Assembly: GCF_001704415.2 (NCBI RefSeq)
Contig: NC_030819.1
Span: 38,930,575-38,994,574 of the forward strand
Direction of reading: 5' to 3'
Source of the DNA: Capra hircus
Lineage: Eukaryota; Chordata; Mammalia; Artiodactyla; Bovidae
DNA length: 64,000 nucleotides
The position numbers were made by a program, and so were the translations under genes. Under the pieces are notes generated by a model that saw only the letters and a program-made list of their open reading frames with translations, did not search any database and was not told where the DNA came from. This document shows, piece by piece, positions 32,100 to 43,801 of this stretch (its first letter is position 1; each line of letters starts with the position of its first letter).

Positions 32100-33050
32100 A
32101 ATATGTGCACATGAAATTCTTTGTTCTCCCAAAATATTTATTCTCTTCCTATTACTTGATCAAATTACAGCTGACCTTCAAGAATCAATTTAAGAATGTT
32201 GAAAAAACATTCTCCATGGTTCTCTTGTGTTTCTGTCCATTTTCTGAGGAAAGGCATTGACAGCTTTTGCTCTGGGCCATTTTTTCAAGGATGTTTGTAC
32301 AGCAAAAAGCCTTGGGACACAAAGATAGAATATCCTGAGAGAAAACAGATTTGTTTTCTAACCAGGAAGGTAGGGATAATGTGCCCTCCAGACAAAGACT
32401 GAACAGGTTTGCTAGCTGGCTCTTTGTAGAAGATTGAGGTTTCCTTAGCTCAGGGCCCATCAGCTGTGATGCAAACCCATGGAGTGTACAGCATCCTCCT
32501 TTAACACCTCCTTGGGCCATAGAGGATAAAGAGAACCAGTATAGAGGCAAAGCTCCTGCTGCCAGCTGTGCTCAGAGTAACAGAGGCCGTTGCCTCTGAC
32601 CCAAGAGTTCTGTGTCTCTGGCAGCATCTATAAAAATGTGGCAGACTAACTTTTCACTTTGCAAATAGGCTAACATCTCAAACTTTCCACAGTTCTTGAC
32701 AAAGACCTTCTTCCTTTGGGAAGAGGTCTTATCTAACCACTCCAGCTTACAGTGATATCTCCAAAATACATTTGGCAGGAAACCAACCTGCTGAGTAATG
32801 TGTTGTGAACATTTTTATTACCTCACACTTGATTATGCTCTCCTAGAGGACAGACAGCACTTGTGCTTCTTAATGAGTGTTTCGCATTTTTCCTGAGCAT
32901 AGAAAATGGCTCTTATTTTATTAATTGTAATCCATTAAAATGTATTAAATGTCTATTAACTGTAGGACATGACGGTCAGAATATTTAGGTAGTTACTTCC
33001 CTAAGTAACTTCCCTAAGTTAATTTCAGGGAAGTAACTTACTTCAAGGAT
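32100..33050. other. Intergenic segment without assignable feature
   Basis: About 1 kb after the split MIR with no recognised repeat or gene. A 121-codon minus-strand ORF (32185..32550) resembles no protein family that I know. Confidence 0.4.
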
Positions 33051-33162
33051 GCATCAGCTCCTTGAAGATGGACATAGTATCTAATACTTCTTTTTTATCC
33101 ATTATACTTCTTTGTGTTTCTTGTTCTTTCATTCAACAGATATTTATTGACCATCTTCTAGG

Positions 33163-33294
33163 GAAGATCCCCTGGAGAAGGCAATGTCTACCTACTCCAG
33201 TATTCTTGCCTGGAGAATTCCATGGACAGAGGAGCCTGGTAGGCTACAGTTCATGGGGCTGCAAAGAGTTGGACACGACTGAGCAATTAACACA
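33163..33294 (+). mobile_element. 5'-truncated Bov-tA SINE with target-site duplication
   Basis: Starts in the body (gaagatcccctggagaaggc) and ends gacacgactgagcaattaac. Perfect 11-bp flanks catcttctagg at 33152..33162 and 33295..33305. The flanking DNA is itself an old repeat resembling the attcaacagatatttattga family. Confidence 0.95.
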
Positions 33295-33538
33295 CATCTT
33301 CTAGGTGCAAGTGGTTCATAGGTTTCTGAGTATACAAATGAATGAGAGCTCCCCTACCTTCAAGGATCTCGTGGAAACAGATCATCATACAGTGCAAGGA
33401 GGAAGTTCAGTGACAGAAGAAAATATAGATTATTTTGGCAACATGGTGAAGACCCATTCAATGGGGCACTGGGAGATGGCTGTTCAATTTCCTGTTTTCT
33501 TTTTTTTTCTCAGAAGCATTTAGTGCTTGTGTGTGTGC

Positions 33539-33756
33539 TAAGTCACTTCAGTTGTGTCTGGCTCTTTGCAGCACTATGGACTGCAGTCCACAAGGCTCTT
33601 CTGTCCTTGGGATTCTCCAGGCAAGAATACTGGAGTGGGTTGTCCTGCCCTCCTCCAGGGGATCTTCCTGACTTAGGGATCAAACCTGTGTCTCTTATGT
33701 CTCCTGTACTGGCAGGTGGGATTTTACCACTATTTTAGCCCCTGGGAAGCCCTATA
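33539..33756 (-). mobile_element. Bov-tA SINE with target-site duplication
   Basis: Minus-strand copy flanked by tagtgctt at 33531..33538 and 33757..33764. Confidence 0.94.
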
Positions 33757-34042
33757 TAGTGCTTAGTAAATACTAAAAAAAAATTGTTGGTGGGTGGACC
33801 AATAATTCAAACTGAATAATTTGGTCAAACCCTTTCCTGAAACTTAAAATAACCCATCTAAGACATGGCTGGCCTACATAAACATCATTATCAGCAGTCT
33901 CCAGTTCCTATTTAAAAAGATACACATAACAAGTATGTTCAAGTAAATGAACAAACATTTGACACCTGGAATAGCCTTAAGGGCTAGGAATATGCACAAG
34001 CCATGCTCTCTGTCCTCAAGACGTTCACAGTCAAGTGAGATA

Positions 34043-34043
<1 letters not shown>

Positions 34044-34076
<33 letters not shown>
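34044..34076. repeat. (AC)n microsatellite
   Basis: About 16 uninterrupted AC units, followed by acatacatc. A likely polymorphic marker. Confidence 0.97.
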
Positions 34077-34080
<4 letters not shown>

Positions 34081-34289
34081 TCTTACATTTGGCACAATGA
34101 CGTTAAGCATTGAAAAGATACTGAAGATATATTAGACTGTGGATGTTCAGTCTGCTGGGGACTAAGAGAGTTTCTTGCAAAGGATGGTATCTGAACTGGT
34201 ATTTAAAGGGAGACAAGGCTTTCTGTAGGCAGAGCATAGAAAGTAAGGCAGTCCAAGAAAAAGCTGGAGCATATGCATATTCTTTAAAA

Positions 34290-35290
34290 TAAGCAACATC
34301 AAAAAGTCTACAAATAATACATGCTGGAGAGGATGTAGAGAAAAGTAAACCCCCCTACACTGTTGCTGGGAATGGAAACTGGTGCATACACTATGGAGAA
34401 CAGTATGAATGTTCCTTAAAAAACTGAAAATAGAACTACCATATGATCTAGCAATATAATGATCTAGCAACTCCTGGGCATATATCTGGAAAAGATGAAC
34501 ACTCTAATTCAAGAACATACATGCACCCCTAATGTTCGTAGCAGCACCATTTACAATAGCCAAGACATGGGAACAACCTAAATGTCTGTTCACAGGTGAA
34601 TAGACAAAGAGGTGGAATGTACATATGAAATGGAGTACTACTCAGCCACAGAAAAGGATGAAATCTTGGCACTTGCAGCAGCATGGAGGGACTTAGAGGA
34701 CATCCTGTTAAATGAAAGAAATCAGACAGAGAAAGACAATTACTTTATGATATCACTTTTTTGGTGGAACGTAAAAATTACAACAAACTCGTGAAGATAA
34801 CAAAAGAGTAGACTCACAGATATACAGTACAAACTACTGGTTACAAGTGGGAAGAAGAAGTGGGGGCGGCAATACTGGGGTAGGAAATTAAGAGGTTATG
34901 TGTAAAATAAGCTACAAGATATATTGTATCACATGGGGACTGTAGCCAATATTTTATCATAACTATAAATGGAGTATAACCTTTAAAAGTTGTGAATTGC
35001 TATACTGTACACATATAACATACAGCATTATACATCAACTATTGTTCTTTTTTCACTAAATTGTGTCTGACTCTTTTGTGATCCCATGGACTGTAGCCCA
35101 CCAGGCTCCTTCGTTCGTGGGATTTCCCAGGCAAGAATATTGGAGTGAGTTGTCATTTCCTTCTCCAGGGGATCTTCCTGACCCAAGGATTGAACCCATG
35201 CTTTGGAAGGAAAATTCTTTACCACACTACAGAAGCTCTTACATCAACTATACTTCAATTAAAAAAGAAAATAAAATTTTAAAAACATAA
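34290..35290 (+). mobile_element. L1 LINE 3' fragment with nested Bov-tA
   Basis: The fragment has gctggagaggatgtagagaa, cactgttgctgggaatggaa, atggagtactactcagccac, and the L1 tail acatcaactatacttcaatt followed by A-rich DNA. A short 60-codon open stretch (from 34612) is the 3' UTR-proximal L1 piece, not a gene. A Bov-tA (35043..35239) interrupts it near the end. Confidence 0.85.
35043..35239 (-). mobile_element. Bov-tA SINE inside L1, 12-bp duplication
   Basis: Minus-strand copy with perfect flanks tacatcaactat at 35031..35042 and 35240..35251. Confidence 0.95.
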
Positions 35291-36027
35291 TATACTAAGA
35301 AAGGAAATTTTGTTCAGTGCTGTTTCATTGTGTTCTTTTGTTCTTGTTGTTCTTTTTATTTTGCTGTTTTTTTGTTTTGTTTTGTTCAGTGCCTTTTACA
35401 TATACTTATTAAGTATCTGCTGGGGCAAATATAATATGTTCAAAAAGAGATACAGATACAGTCCTAGTTCAGAATGCAATGGAGAGAACGATAATCTAAT
35501 CTAAAATATTAAATTCCAACGAAGCGCTAAGCCAGGAGGGTTTTTAATGCCATCCTTCATTAGTTACGGGATTCAGCGAATGATGTCATCTGATCTGTAA
35601 GGAGGAGGGTCAGTCTTGGCAGCTGTGTGAAGGATGGTCCAGAGGGCTGAGCGATGGAGTCAGGAAGAGCAGGATGGAAGCTTCTGTGACCATCCAGGGA
35701 CAAATGGGAAGGCTTCTAAACCAGATGAAAAGAGGAACAAAGATATGAGACACATTGTGATGATATAATACACAGAATTTGATGATTTATTCAATGAGAG
35801 AGGTGGCTATGAAAATGAAGCTAAGCCATCTATTCTGAGTGACAGAGAGGATGATGCTAGTGGTATAATAGAGAACATTCACCAAATAAGATATCTTTGA
35901 GAATAACTCAAAGGTCTTTGTACTAACTAACCAATCTCTATCACCTTTTTTTCATTTAACTTTTATTTTGTCAACTTTTTTCAGATATAGAATTATATAT
36001 TTTTAAGGCAGGGGAAGTAAACATTTA

Positions 36028-36216
36028 GGACTTCTCAGGTGTGGCTCAGCTGGTAAAGAATCCACCTGCAATGTGCAGAGACTTCTGTTCAGTCCCTGTG
36101 TTGGAAAGATCACCTGGAGAAGGGAAAGGCTTCCCACTCCAGTATTGTGGCCTGGAGACTGTATAGTCCATGGGGTCATAAGAGTTGGACACGACTAAGC
36201 CACTTTCACTTTCAGG
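36028..36216 (+). mobile_element. Bov-tA SINE
   Basis: Plus-strand copy, ggacttctcaggtgtggctc to gccactttcactttc. Confidence 0.92.
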
Positions 36217-38120
36217 AAATTCTTACCAGTGACTTTTCAGTCTTCAGAACCATTAGTGGATCATGAAATCAATTAAAAATATTATTTAAAAAATACCAAA
36301 AAGTGAAACAGAATAAAACACAGCAGAATGTGAAATATCACAGTGATCACTCATTTAAAGGTTATTACTTGTGGAAAATTTGTCTTCTTTTTTACGTACA
36401 CACACTGAGTTGCAATGTCAAATATGCATCTTAGCGTGAGTTGTAGTTTAAAAATGCTTGATAGCCACTGATCTAGACAGTGCTCAACAAACCATCTCTC
36501 TAGTCTAAACTTTCTCCTTCAGTTTATAGGACTAGAGCAGCGAGACATGAACAGAAAGGAATGGAAAGGTGAGAGGCATCTTTCATCACTTTGACAATGA
36601 ACAATGATCCAATTACATAATATAGTGGGTGCTAGTTCCTTGTTCAGAATCCATGGCTTCTGTGATTTTTATAGAAAGTCCAAAGCACCCCTTACATTTT
36701 CGTCTGTAGTCCCTTTGGCAATATGAAGAATGTTTAGGATTACCCACATTTGTTCCACCTGCAGATCAAACCAGAACCAGGGAGAGAACACATTCTTTTC
36801 TTCTCTTGAGATTTCAAATAAGCCCTTGTTTTATAATTTGAGACAATAGAATTAAAACTGTAAATTGTGACCCCTCATGGATTTCATTTTTTCCACTAGA
36901 TGGCAGAAAAAGCACTTGTAATGGAAATTATATTGTCATCTCTTTAATCAGTTCTGTAGACTTCTTTTTAATAAAGGGAGATATATTTCATTTTAGTTTG
37001 AATAGTTGAATATGATTATAAGACAACTGATTATTTTGCAACTAATTTAATCATATTAAGCTTAAAATTAAAGAGAAAACTTTAAATTAGTTTGTGGTTA
37101 TATATGTACATATATGTCCACGCAACTCAATTAAGATATACAAGATGGAATTTCATTGGCTTTTGCATACAGCCAAGCTCTTTTAATACTAATTTTTATT
37201 TTTTTATCTTTTTTAAACCTTTATTTTATTAAAGATAGTATTTATATACACTTTTAAACTTGTACAGAAACTTTTAAAATGTACTTGGATATAATTAGAT
37301 ATACTTGGATATCATTGAACTATATTTAATTATGATACATTGAAGATAATCATAGTAATATTATTAAAAATGTTGATGATACATTCATGGCTATAAACTC
37401 AAAATATTGTTTTAATAAAGAGAATTAAAATGATATGATCTAGGTAAACGTGGCACAAAAGTTAAGCATGGTGTATCTTTTTCTCTCTATGTTAATAATT
37501 TCAGTGTGGCTCTTATTTTTTTACTCTGATTTCATGTGTCATGTTACCATCTATCAATAATAATACTTCAGGGGTATTTGTCATCAGAACACTTTGCAAA
37601 GCTGTACCCTTGTTCTGGTTCACCTACCATGAAAGAAAAAATTATTCTATCGACCTGGAAATAGCAAAATGATTAAGAAGTGAGTTCTACAAAATGCTTT
37701 GGGAAACACAGACATCATTTGCAAATGTAATAACAAATTAGAAAATAAAACTGGTTCAAAGAAACTTTTGTCTGTTTCAGTCATTGTTTTTGCTACTGTT
37801 TATCTCACAACTGGTTCTCAAAAAGTTGAAGATTGGGGACCGTCAGCAAACGAGGAGAAAAAAAGAGAGGATGGAAAATGGGATGTGATGGAAAGAAGTC
37901 AGGTCACTGGTGTAATCCACAAACGGTTGGCTGAGTGCTTGTTCTCAGTCAAGCAGCGGGGTGGGGATGGAAACGTGGCTTCTTCGCTCAAAATGAGAGA
38001 AGTAATAGAAGAGGGGCGATGTTAGGTGAGCAATGGGAAGAAATAAAAGAATTGATGAGATAATGGAACAGTTGCCATGGTGTCGTTAAGCTACCTCACC
38101 TTTCTCTGCCTTTGCTGAGT
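36217..38120. other. 1.9-kb intergenic segment without recognised repeats
   Basis: AT-rich, with no ruminant retroposons. A 108-codon plus-strand ORF at 37699..38025 has no recognisable domain. No splice-linked structure is visible. I see nothing else that I can name. Confidence 0.4.
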
Positions 38121-38128
38121 GCCTCTTT

Positions 38129-38347
38129 CCTGTGTTTAGTCGCTGAGTGGTGTCTGACTCTTTCTGACCCCATGGACTGTAGCCTGCCAGGTTCCTCGGT
38201 CCATGGGATTTTTCAGGCAAAAATGCTGCAGTGGGTAGCCGTTTCCTCCTCTGGGGGATCTTGCCGACCCAGGGATCAAACAGGTGTCTCCCTTGTCTCC
38301 TGTATTGCAGGCAAATTCTTTACCAGATGAGCCACTGGAGAAGCCCA
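38129..38347 (-). mobile_element. Bov-tA SINE
   Basis: Minus-strand copy; short flanks cctcttt at 38122..38128 and 38348..38354. Confidence 0.93.
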
Positions 38348-38650
38348 CCTCTTTACTAAACAAAAATGAAAGGGAAATCGGAGGCTGCTGCTAAGGCTCA
38401 TGGTCTTCAGGAGCCTCAGCAGGGTCTTTAGGTAGAAGGAGAGGGCCAAAGGTGGGAACCACATCAGGCAGTGTCTCCTCCTCACTCACCCACCCCAGTA
38501 ACTTGCTTCTGTGCAAGGTAAGTGATACCCAGTCTCTAATGTAGAAAATCCCATAATGTGCTGTGTATGGCAAAGACCTTGTTTTGAGTCAAAGCGGGTA
38601 ACCAACTTTCTGAGACTCAGCAACTCCCATGGTGCAGTAAGTTAGTCTCT

Positions 38651-38929
38651 GCTGCTGCTGCTGCTGCTAAGTCGCTTCAGTCATGTCCAACTCTGTGCGA
38701 CCCCATAGACGGCAGCCCACCAGGCTCCCCCATCCTTGGGATTCTCCAGGCAAGAACAGTGGAGTGGGTTGCCATTTCCTTCTCCAATGCATGAAAGTGA
38801 AAAGTGAAAGTGAAGTCGCTCAGTCTTGTCTGACTCTTAGAGACCCCATGGACTGCAGCCTACCAGGCTCCTCCATCCATGGGATTTTCCAGGCAAGAGT
38901 ACTGGAGTGGTTGCCATTGCCTTCTCCGT
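38651..38929 (-). mobile_element. BOV-A2 SINE with target-site duplication
   Basis: Complete minus dimer starting with (GCT)5. Perfect flanks agttagtctct at 38640..38650 and 38930..38940. Confidence 0.97.
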
Positions 38930-39087
38930 AGTTAGTCTCTAGGACAGTGCAATTTTGGAATAAATTGTCTCCCTTAGTCTATTGAACAGAAGACTATTTT
39001 TATGTCTGTTTCTTTATAAAGCCAACTGTGGGTTAAAAACAAAATTAATTTGAGAATAAAAGCAAATTGGATTTGGAGTCCTTATTT

Positions 39088-39222
39088 TTTTATTTTTCTA
39101 AAAATTATGTATTTCTTTTAATTTGGGAGCACTGAGATCTAGTTTCCTGGCCAAGAATTGGACCTGGGCCCCCTGCATTGGGAGCACCAAGCTGTACCCA
39201 TTGAACAACTAGGAAGTCCCTG
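39088..39222 (-). mobile_element. CHR-type SINE with target-site duplication
   Basis: Antisense cetartiodactyl SINE (tcctggccaagaattggacc, ccctgcattgggagcaccaa, acaactaggaagtccctg). Flanks gtccttattt at 39078..39087 and 39223..39232 are perfect, although the element itself is old and diverged. Confidence 0.8.
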
Positions 39223-39239
39223 GTCCTTATTTCTTAATG

Positions 39240-40310
39240 AAGAAAACTTACGTTAGATTTTTAGGAGTATTCCCTTATAGAACCAAATTTTAATAAGTCC
39301 CACCTGGCCCAAATCCAGGCATCATGGGTCCTGCCACCTGCTGCATATGGGACCCTGCCCAGTCACAGGACATCTCTGGGCCCAAGTTTCTGAAATTATA
39401 TATCATCCAGAATTATACTTTCTGCTCTAACACTCTCTGCATGAGAAGAATAAGAATGGTAAACAGTTCACTCTTTCACTGAAACAAACCAAAAAGAACT
39501 GGGTCCAAGGTCCCAGTGCCAACCTCTGACCCCAAATACCCCAACTTTTTAGTTCTTTACCTCCCCTCATGCTCTCCAATTAAAGAAGTAGAAATCTGGG
39601 CTTTCTCCATAAACTCTTTCTCATGTTCTGCTCACCAGGGGAGCCCTATCACTGCAAATGTCCCTGTAAATCTACAACCCAAGCTGTAGAGTAACTTCTA
39701 TGGGCTTAAAGCTGTATGAATGGCTCTGATGCTGACCCCACTCTGAGGAGACTCTGTCCCCAAAATGTTGGGTGGTGTTTGTTTTTCTGCTGAAACCCAG
39801 GAAGATTGTGGAGTGGGAGCACTCAGAGCCCACAGCCCTGTAGATCTCCATTCAGACATCTCTAATGGGCTCAGCACGGTGACAGCTGTGACGAATACCA
39901 TGGCAATTTCCCAGATAAGATTGTATCCAAGTAGGGGCTACATTTCCTTCAGAGTCGCAGAGGCCATTATTATTCTTTAGAGAGGAATTCTGAGGAGGAA
40001 ATAGCTGATTTAAATGCCTGCTGTCAGTTGCCAAAGAAATTGTTACAAAATACTGCTGTAATGATGTGGAAAACTGCCCATTGCGTTGGATTCCACCTTT
40101 TTTTCTGCTCCTCCCATTCATCATCGGATTTCCCTCTTAGCCAACCGGGTGCGTGCAGACTGGTACTCTAAAAGCTTCATAAGTTGGAGTTTCAATTCTG
40201 GGTCCTTTGGCATTTCACATTATGGCTGCTCAACCATTTCTCACGACCTCTCAAGCTCTCATGAGGTCTTCTAAGAAACTATGTATAGCCTAGAAATATG
40301 CACCCAGCCT
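39240..40310. other. Intergenic segment without recognised repeats
   Basis: About 1.1 kb with higher GC than its surroundings in places (39700..39860). Overlapping ORFs on both strands show no known family. Confidence 0.35.
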
Positions 40311-40371
40311 ACATATTAAATTTTATTCATTCAGCAAGTACTCATAGAATACCCATTATTTTTTTCCACAT

Positions 40372-40541
40372 GTAAAAGTGAAAGTGTTAGTCACTCAGTC
40401 ATGTCCGACCCTTTACAACCCCATGGACTGTAGCCCCCTCAGGCTCCTCTGTCCATGGAATTCTCCAGGCAAGAATACCGGAGTGGGTAGTCATTCCCTT
40501 CTCCAGGGGATCTTCCCAAACCAGGGATTGAACCCTCATCT
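40372..40541 (-). mobile_element. Bov-tA SINE (left arm of inverted pair)
   Basis: Minus-strand copy from its 3' end (agtgaaagtgttagtcactc) to within the tRNA head (aaccctcatctcctgc), where it abuts the next element with no gap. Confidence 0.93.
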
Positions 40542-40749
40542 CCTGCTTCCCTGGTGAGTCAAATGTTAAAGAATCTGCCTGCAATGCAGAATACATGGGT
40601 TCAATCCCTGGGGATCAGGTAGATCCCCTGGAGAAGGGAATGGCTACCCACTCCAGTGTTCTTGTCTGGAGAGTTCCATGGACAGAGGAGCCTGATGGGC
40701 TACAATTCAAAGGGTCATAAAAAGTTGGACATAACTGAGGGACTAACAC
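40542..40749 (+). mobile_element. Bov-tA SINE (right arm of inverted pair)
   Basis: Plus-strand copy from ttccctggtgagtcaaatgt to cataactgagggactaacac. Together with the left arm it is flanked by one direct repeat, ttccacat (40364..40371 and 40750..40757). Confidence 0.93.
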
Positions 40750-40779
40750 TTCCACATATGAGAACGCAGCATAAGGTAG

Positions 40780-41030
40780 TAGTTCCAGTCAGTTTCCAGA
40801 GTCAAATTGCTTAGATTCTAAATCTGGTTCCACCATGATTACTAGCTGTGTGACCTTGTTATGTCATAGTTATTTGACCTAGGACAAATTACCTAAGGTT
40901 ACACATCAATATGAAAGGCCCAATAGTAGTATCTACCTCATAGGGTTGAAATGAGGATTAAATCAATCCGTACTTGTCAGGGACTAAAAATAATAATAAT
41001 AGCTCAAAATAAGTGTTCATTAATATACTC
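40780..41030 (+). mobile_element. MIR SINE
   Basis: Sense MIR: gattactagctgtgtgacct, gtagtatctacctcataggg, ttgaaatgaggattaaatc. Confidence 0.8.
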
Positions 41031-41209
41031 ATTACCTCTATAAAGAAGATAACATATTACCTTTAGGGAATTTACAATCTAAGGTCTAAGAGAAGACAGG
41101 TACAAGAGTAACATAAAACAAGACAGAGTTCATCTTAGAGTGATCTGCAAAAACCTGGAACAAAAAAGCCACTTGAAGCAAAGTAAGAAACAGATGTCAA
41201 GAACAGACC

Positions 41210-41668
41210 TATGGACAGGGGGGGAGGGGAGGAGGGAGCGGGTGAGGTGTATGAAGAGAGTAACATGGAAACTTACAATACCAGCCATTTCCTTCTCCAA
41301 TGCATGAAAGTGAAAAGTGAAAGTGAAGTTGCTCAGTCGTGTCCGACTCCTAGCGACCCTATGGACTGCAGCCTACCAGGCTCCTCCGACCATGGGATTT
41401 TCCAGCCAAGAGTACTGGAGTGGGTTGCCATTGCCTTCTCCTGTAAAGTAGACAGCCAATGGGAATTTGCTGTGTGACTCAGGGAAATCAAACAAGGGCT
41501 CTGTGACAATCTAGAAGGATGGGATGGGGAGGGAGATGGGAGGGAGGTTTGGGAGGGAGGGGATATGGGTGAATCTATGGCTGATTCTTGTTGATGTTTG
41601 ACAGAAAACAACAAAATTCCATAAAACAATTATCCTTCAATTAAAAAATAAATTAATTTTAAAAAGAA
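41210..41668 (+). mobile_element. L1-BT 3' UTR, split by BOV-A2
   Basis: A G-rich start (41219..41245), gagtaacatggaaacttaca, tgggaatttgctgtgtgact, a gggagggagatgggaggga purine tract and cagaaaacaacaaaattcca define the bovine L1 3' end with A-rich tail. The BOV-A2 at 41284..41441 interrupts it. Confidence 0.85.
41284..41441 (-). mobile_element. BOV-A2 SINE, truncated, inside L1-BT
   Basis: Minus-strand: end of one monomer, linker and the second monomer (catttccttctccaatgcat ... ccattgccttctcctg). Confidence 0.92.
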
Positions 41669-41671
41669 ACA

Positions 41672-43801
41672 GTAAAAGTGGACAAATTCAGACTTAAATT
41701 GAAGAAAGTAGGGAAAACCACTGGACCATTCAGATATGACCTAAATCAAATTCCTTATGATTATATGGTGGAAGTGAGAAATAGATTTAAGGGACTAGAT
41801 CTGATAGATAGAGTGCCTGATGAACTATGTACGAAAGTTCGTGACATTGTACAGGAGACAGTGATCAAGACCATCCCCATGGAAAAGAAATGCAAAAAAG
41901 CAAAATGGCTGTTTGGGGAGGCCTTACAAATAGCTGTGAAAAGAAGAGAATAGAAAAGCAAAGGAGAAAAGGAAAGATATAAGCATCTGAATGCAGAGTT
42001 CCACAGAATAGCAAGGAGAGATAAGAAAGCCTTCCTCAGTGATCAATGCAAAGAAATAGAGGAAAACAACAGAATGGGAAAGATGAGATCTCTTCAAGAA
42101 AATTAAAGATACCAAGGGAACATTTCATGCAAAGATGGGCTCGATAAAGGACAGAAATGGTATGGATCTAACAGAAGCAGAAGCTATTAAGAAGAGATGG
42201 CAAGAATACACGGAAGAACTGTACAAAAAAGATCTTCAAGATCAACATAATCATGATGGTGTGATCACTCACCTAGAGCCAGACATCCTGGAATGTGAAG
42301 TCAAGTGGGCCTTAGAAAGCATCACTATGAACAAAGCTAGTGGAGGTGATGGAATTCCAGTGGAGCTATTTCAAATCCTGAAAGATGATGCTGTGAAAGT
42401 GCTACACTCAATATGCCAGCAAATTTGGAAACCTCAGCAGTGGCCACAGGACTGGAAAAGGTCAGTTTTCATTCCAATCCCAAAGAAAGGCAAATGCCAA
42501 AGAATGCTCAAACTACTGCACAATTACACTCATCTCACACACTAGTAAAGTAATGCTCAAAATTCTCCAAGCCAGGCTTCAGCAATACATGAACCATGAA
42601 CTTCCAGATGTTCAAGCTGGTTTTAGAAAAGGCAGAGGAACCAGAGATCAAATTGCCAACATCCACTGGATCATGGAAAAAGCAAGAGAGTTCCAGAAAA
42701 ACATCTATTTCTGCCTTATTGACTATGGCAAAGCCTTTGACCGTGTGGATCAAAAAAAAATTGTGGAAAATTCTAAAGGAGATGGGAATATCAGAACACC
42801 TGACCTGCCTCTTGAGAAATCTATATGCAGGTCAGGAAGCAAGAGTTAGAATTGGACATGGAACAACAGACTGGTTCCAAATAGGAAAAGGAGTACGTCA
42901 AGGCTGTATATTGTCACCCTGCTTATTTAACTTCTATGCAGAGTACATCATGAGAAACCCTGGGCTGGAAGAAGCAAAAGCTGGAATCAAGATTGCTGGG
43001 AGAAATATCAATAACCTGAGATGTGCAGATGACACCACCCTTATGGCAGAAAGTGAAGAGGAACTAAAAAGCCTCTTGATGAAAGTGAAAGAAGAGAGCG
43101 AAAAAGTTGTCTTAAAACTCAACATTCAGAAAACAAAGATCATGGCATCTGGTCTCATCACTTCATGGTAAATAGATGGGGAAGCAGTGGAAACAGTGTC
43201 AGACTTTATTTTTTTGGGCTCCAAAATCACTGCAGATGGTGACTGCAGCCATGAAATTAAAAGACACTTACTCCTTAGAAGGAAAGTTATGACCGACCTA
43301 GACAGCATATTGAAAAGCAGAGACATGACTTTGCCAACAAAGGTCCTTCTAGTCAAGGCTATGATTTTCCAGTGCTCATGTATGGATTTGAGAGTTGGAC
43401 TGTGAAGAAAGCTGATTGGTGAAGAATTGATGCTTTTGAACTGTGGTGTTGGAGAAGACTCTTGAGAGTCTTGGACTGCAAGGAGATCCAGCCAGTCCAT
43501 TCTAAAGGAGATCAGTCTTGGGTGTTCATTGGAAGGACTGATGCTAAAGCTGAAACTCCAGTACTTTGTCCACCTGATGTCAAGAGTTGACTCATTGGAA
43601 AGGAGTCTGATGCTGGGAGGAGTTGGGGGCAGGAGGAGAAGGGGACGACAGAGGATGAGATGGCTGGATGACATCACCGACTGGATGGACATGAGTTTGG
43701 GTGAACTCCGGGAGTTGGTGATGGACAGGGAGGCCTGGCATGCTGCAATTCATGGGGTCGCAGAGGGTCAGACACGATTGAGCGACTGAACTGAACTGAA
43801 A
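41672..43801 (+). mobile_element. BovB LINE, longest copy in window (about 2.1 kb), defective
   Basis: The copy begins in the region between endonuclease and RT (FRYDLNQIPYDYMVEVRNRF frame, 41678..41953). It passes through IPVELFQILKDDAVKVLHSI and the RT domain (FQIGKGVRQGCILSPCLFNF; catalytic motif here is CADD rather than YADD at about 43021). It ends at the gagcgactgaactgaactg terminus at 43801. Open stretches are broken by a stop after 41953, a stop near 42545, a frameshift at the A9 run 42753..42761 and a TAA at 43168..43170. It directly follows the L1-BT tail. It cannot encode a working protein. Confidence 0.95.

Noticed and set aside
37699..38025. 108-codon ORF as a gene
   Set aside because: No family resemblance, no splice or promoter context, and the length is compatible with chance.
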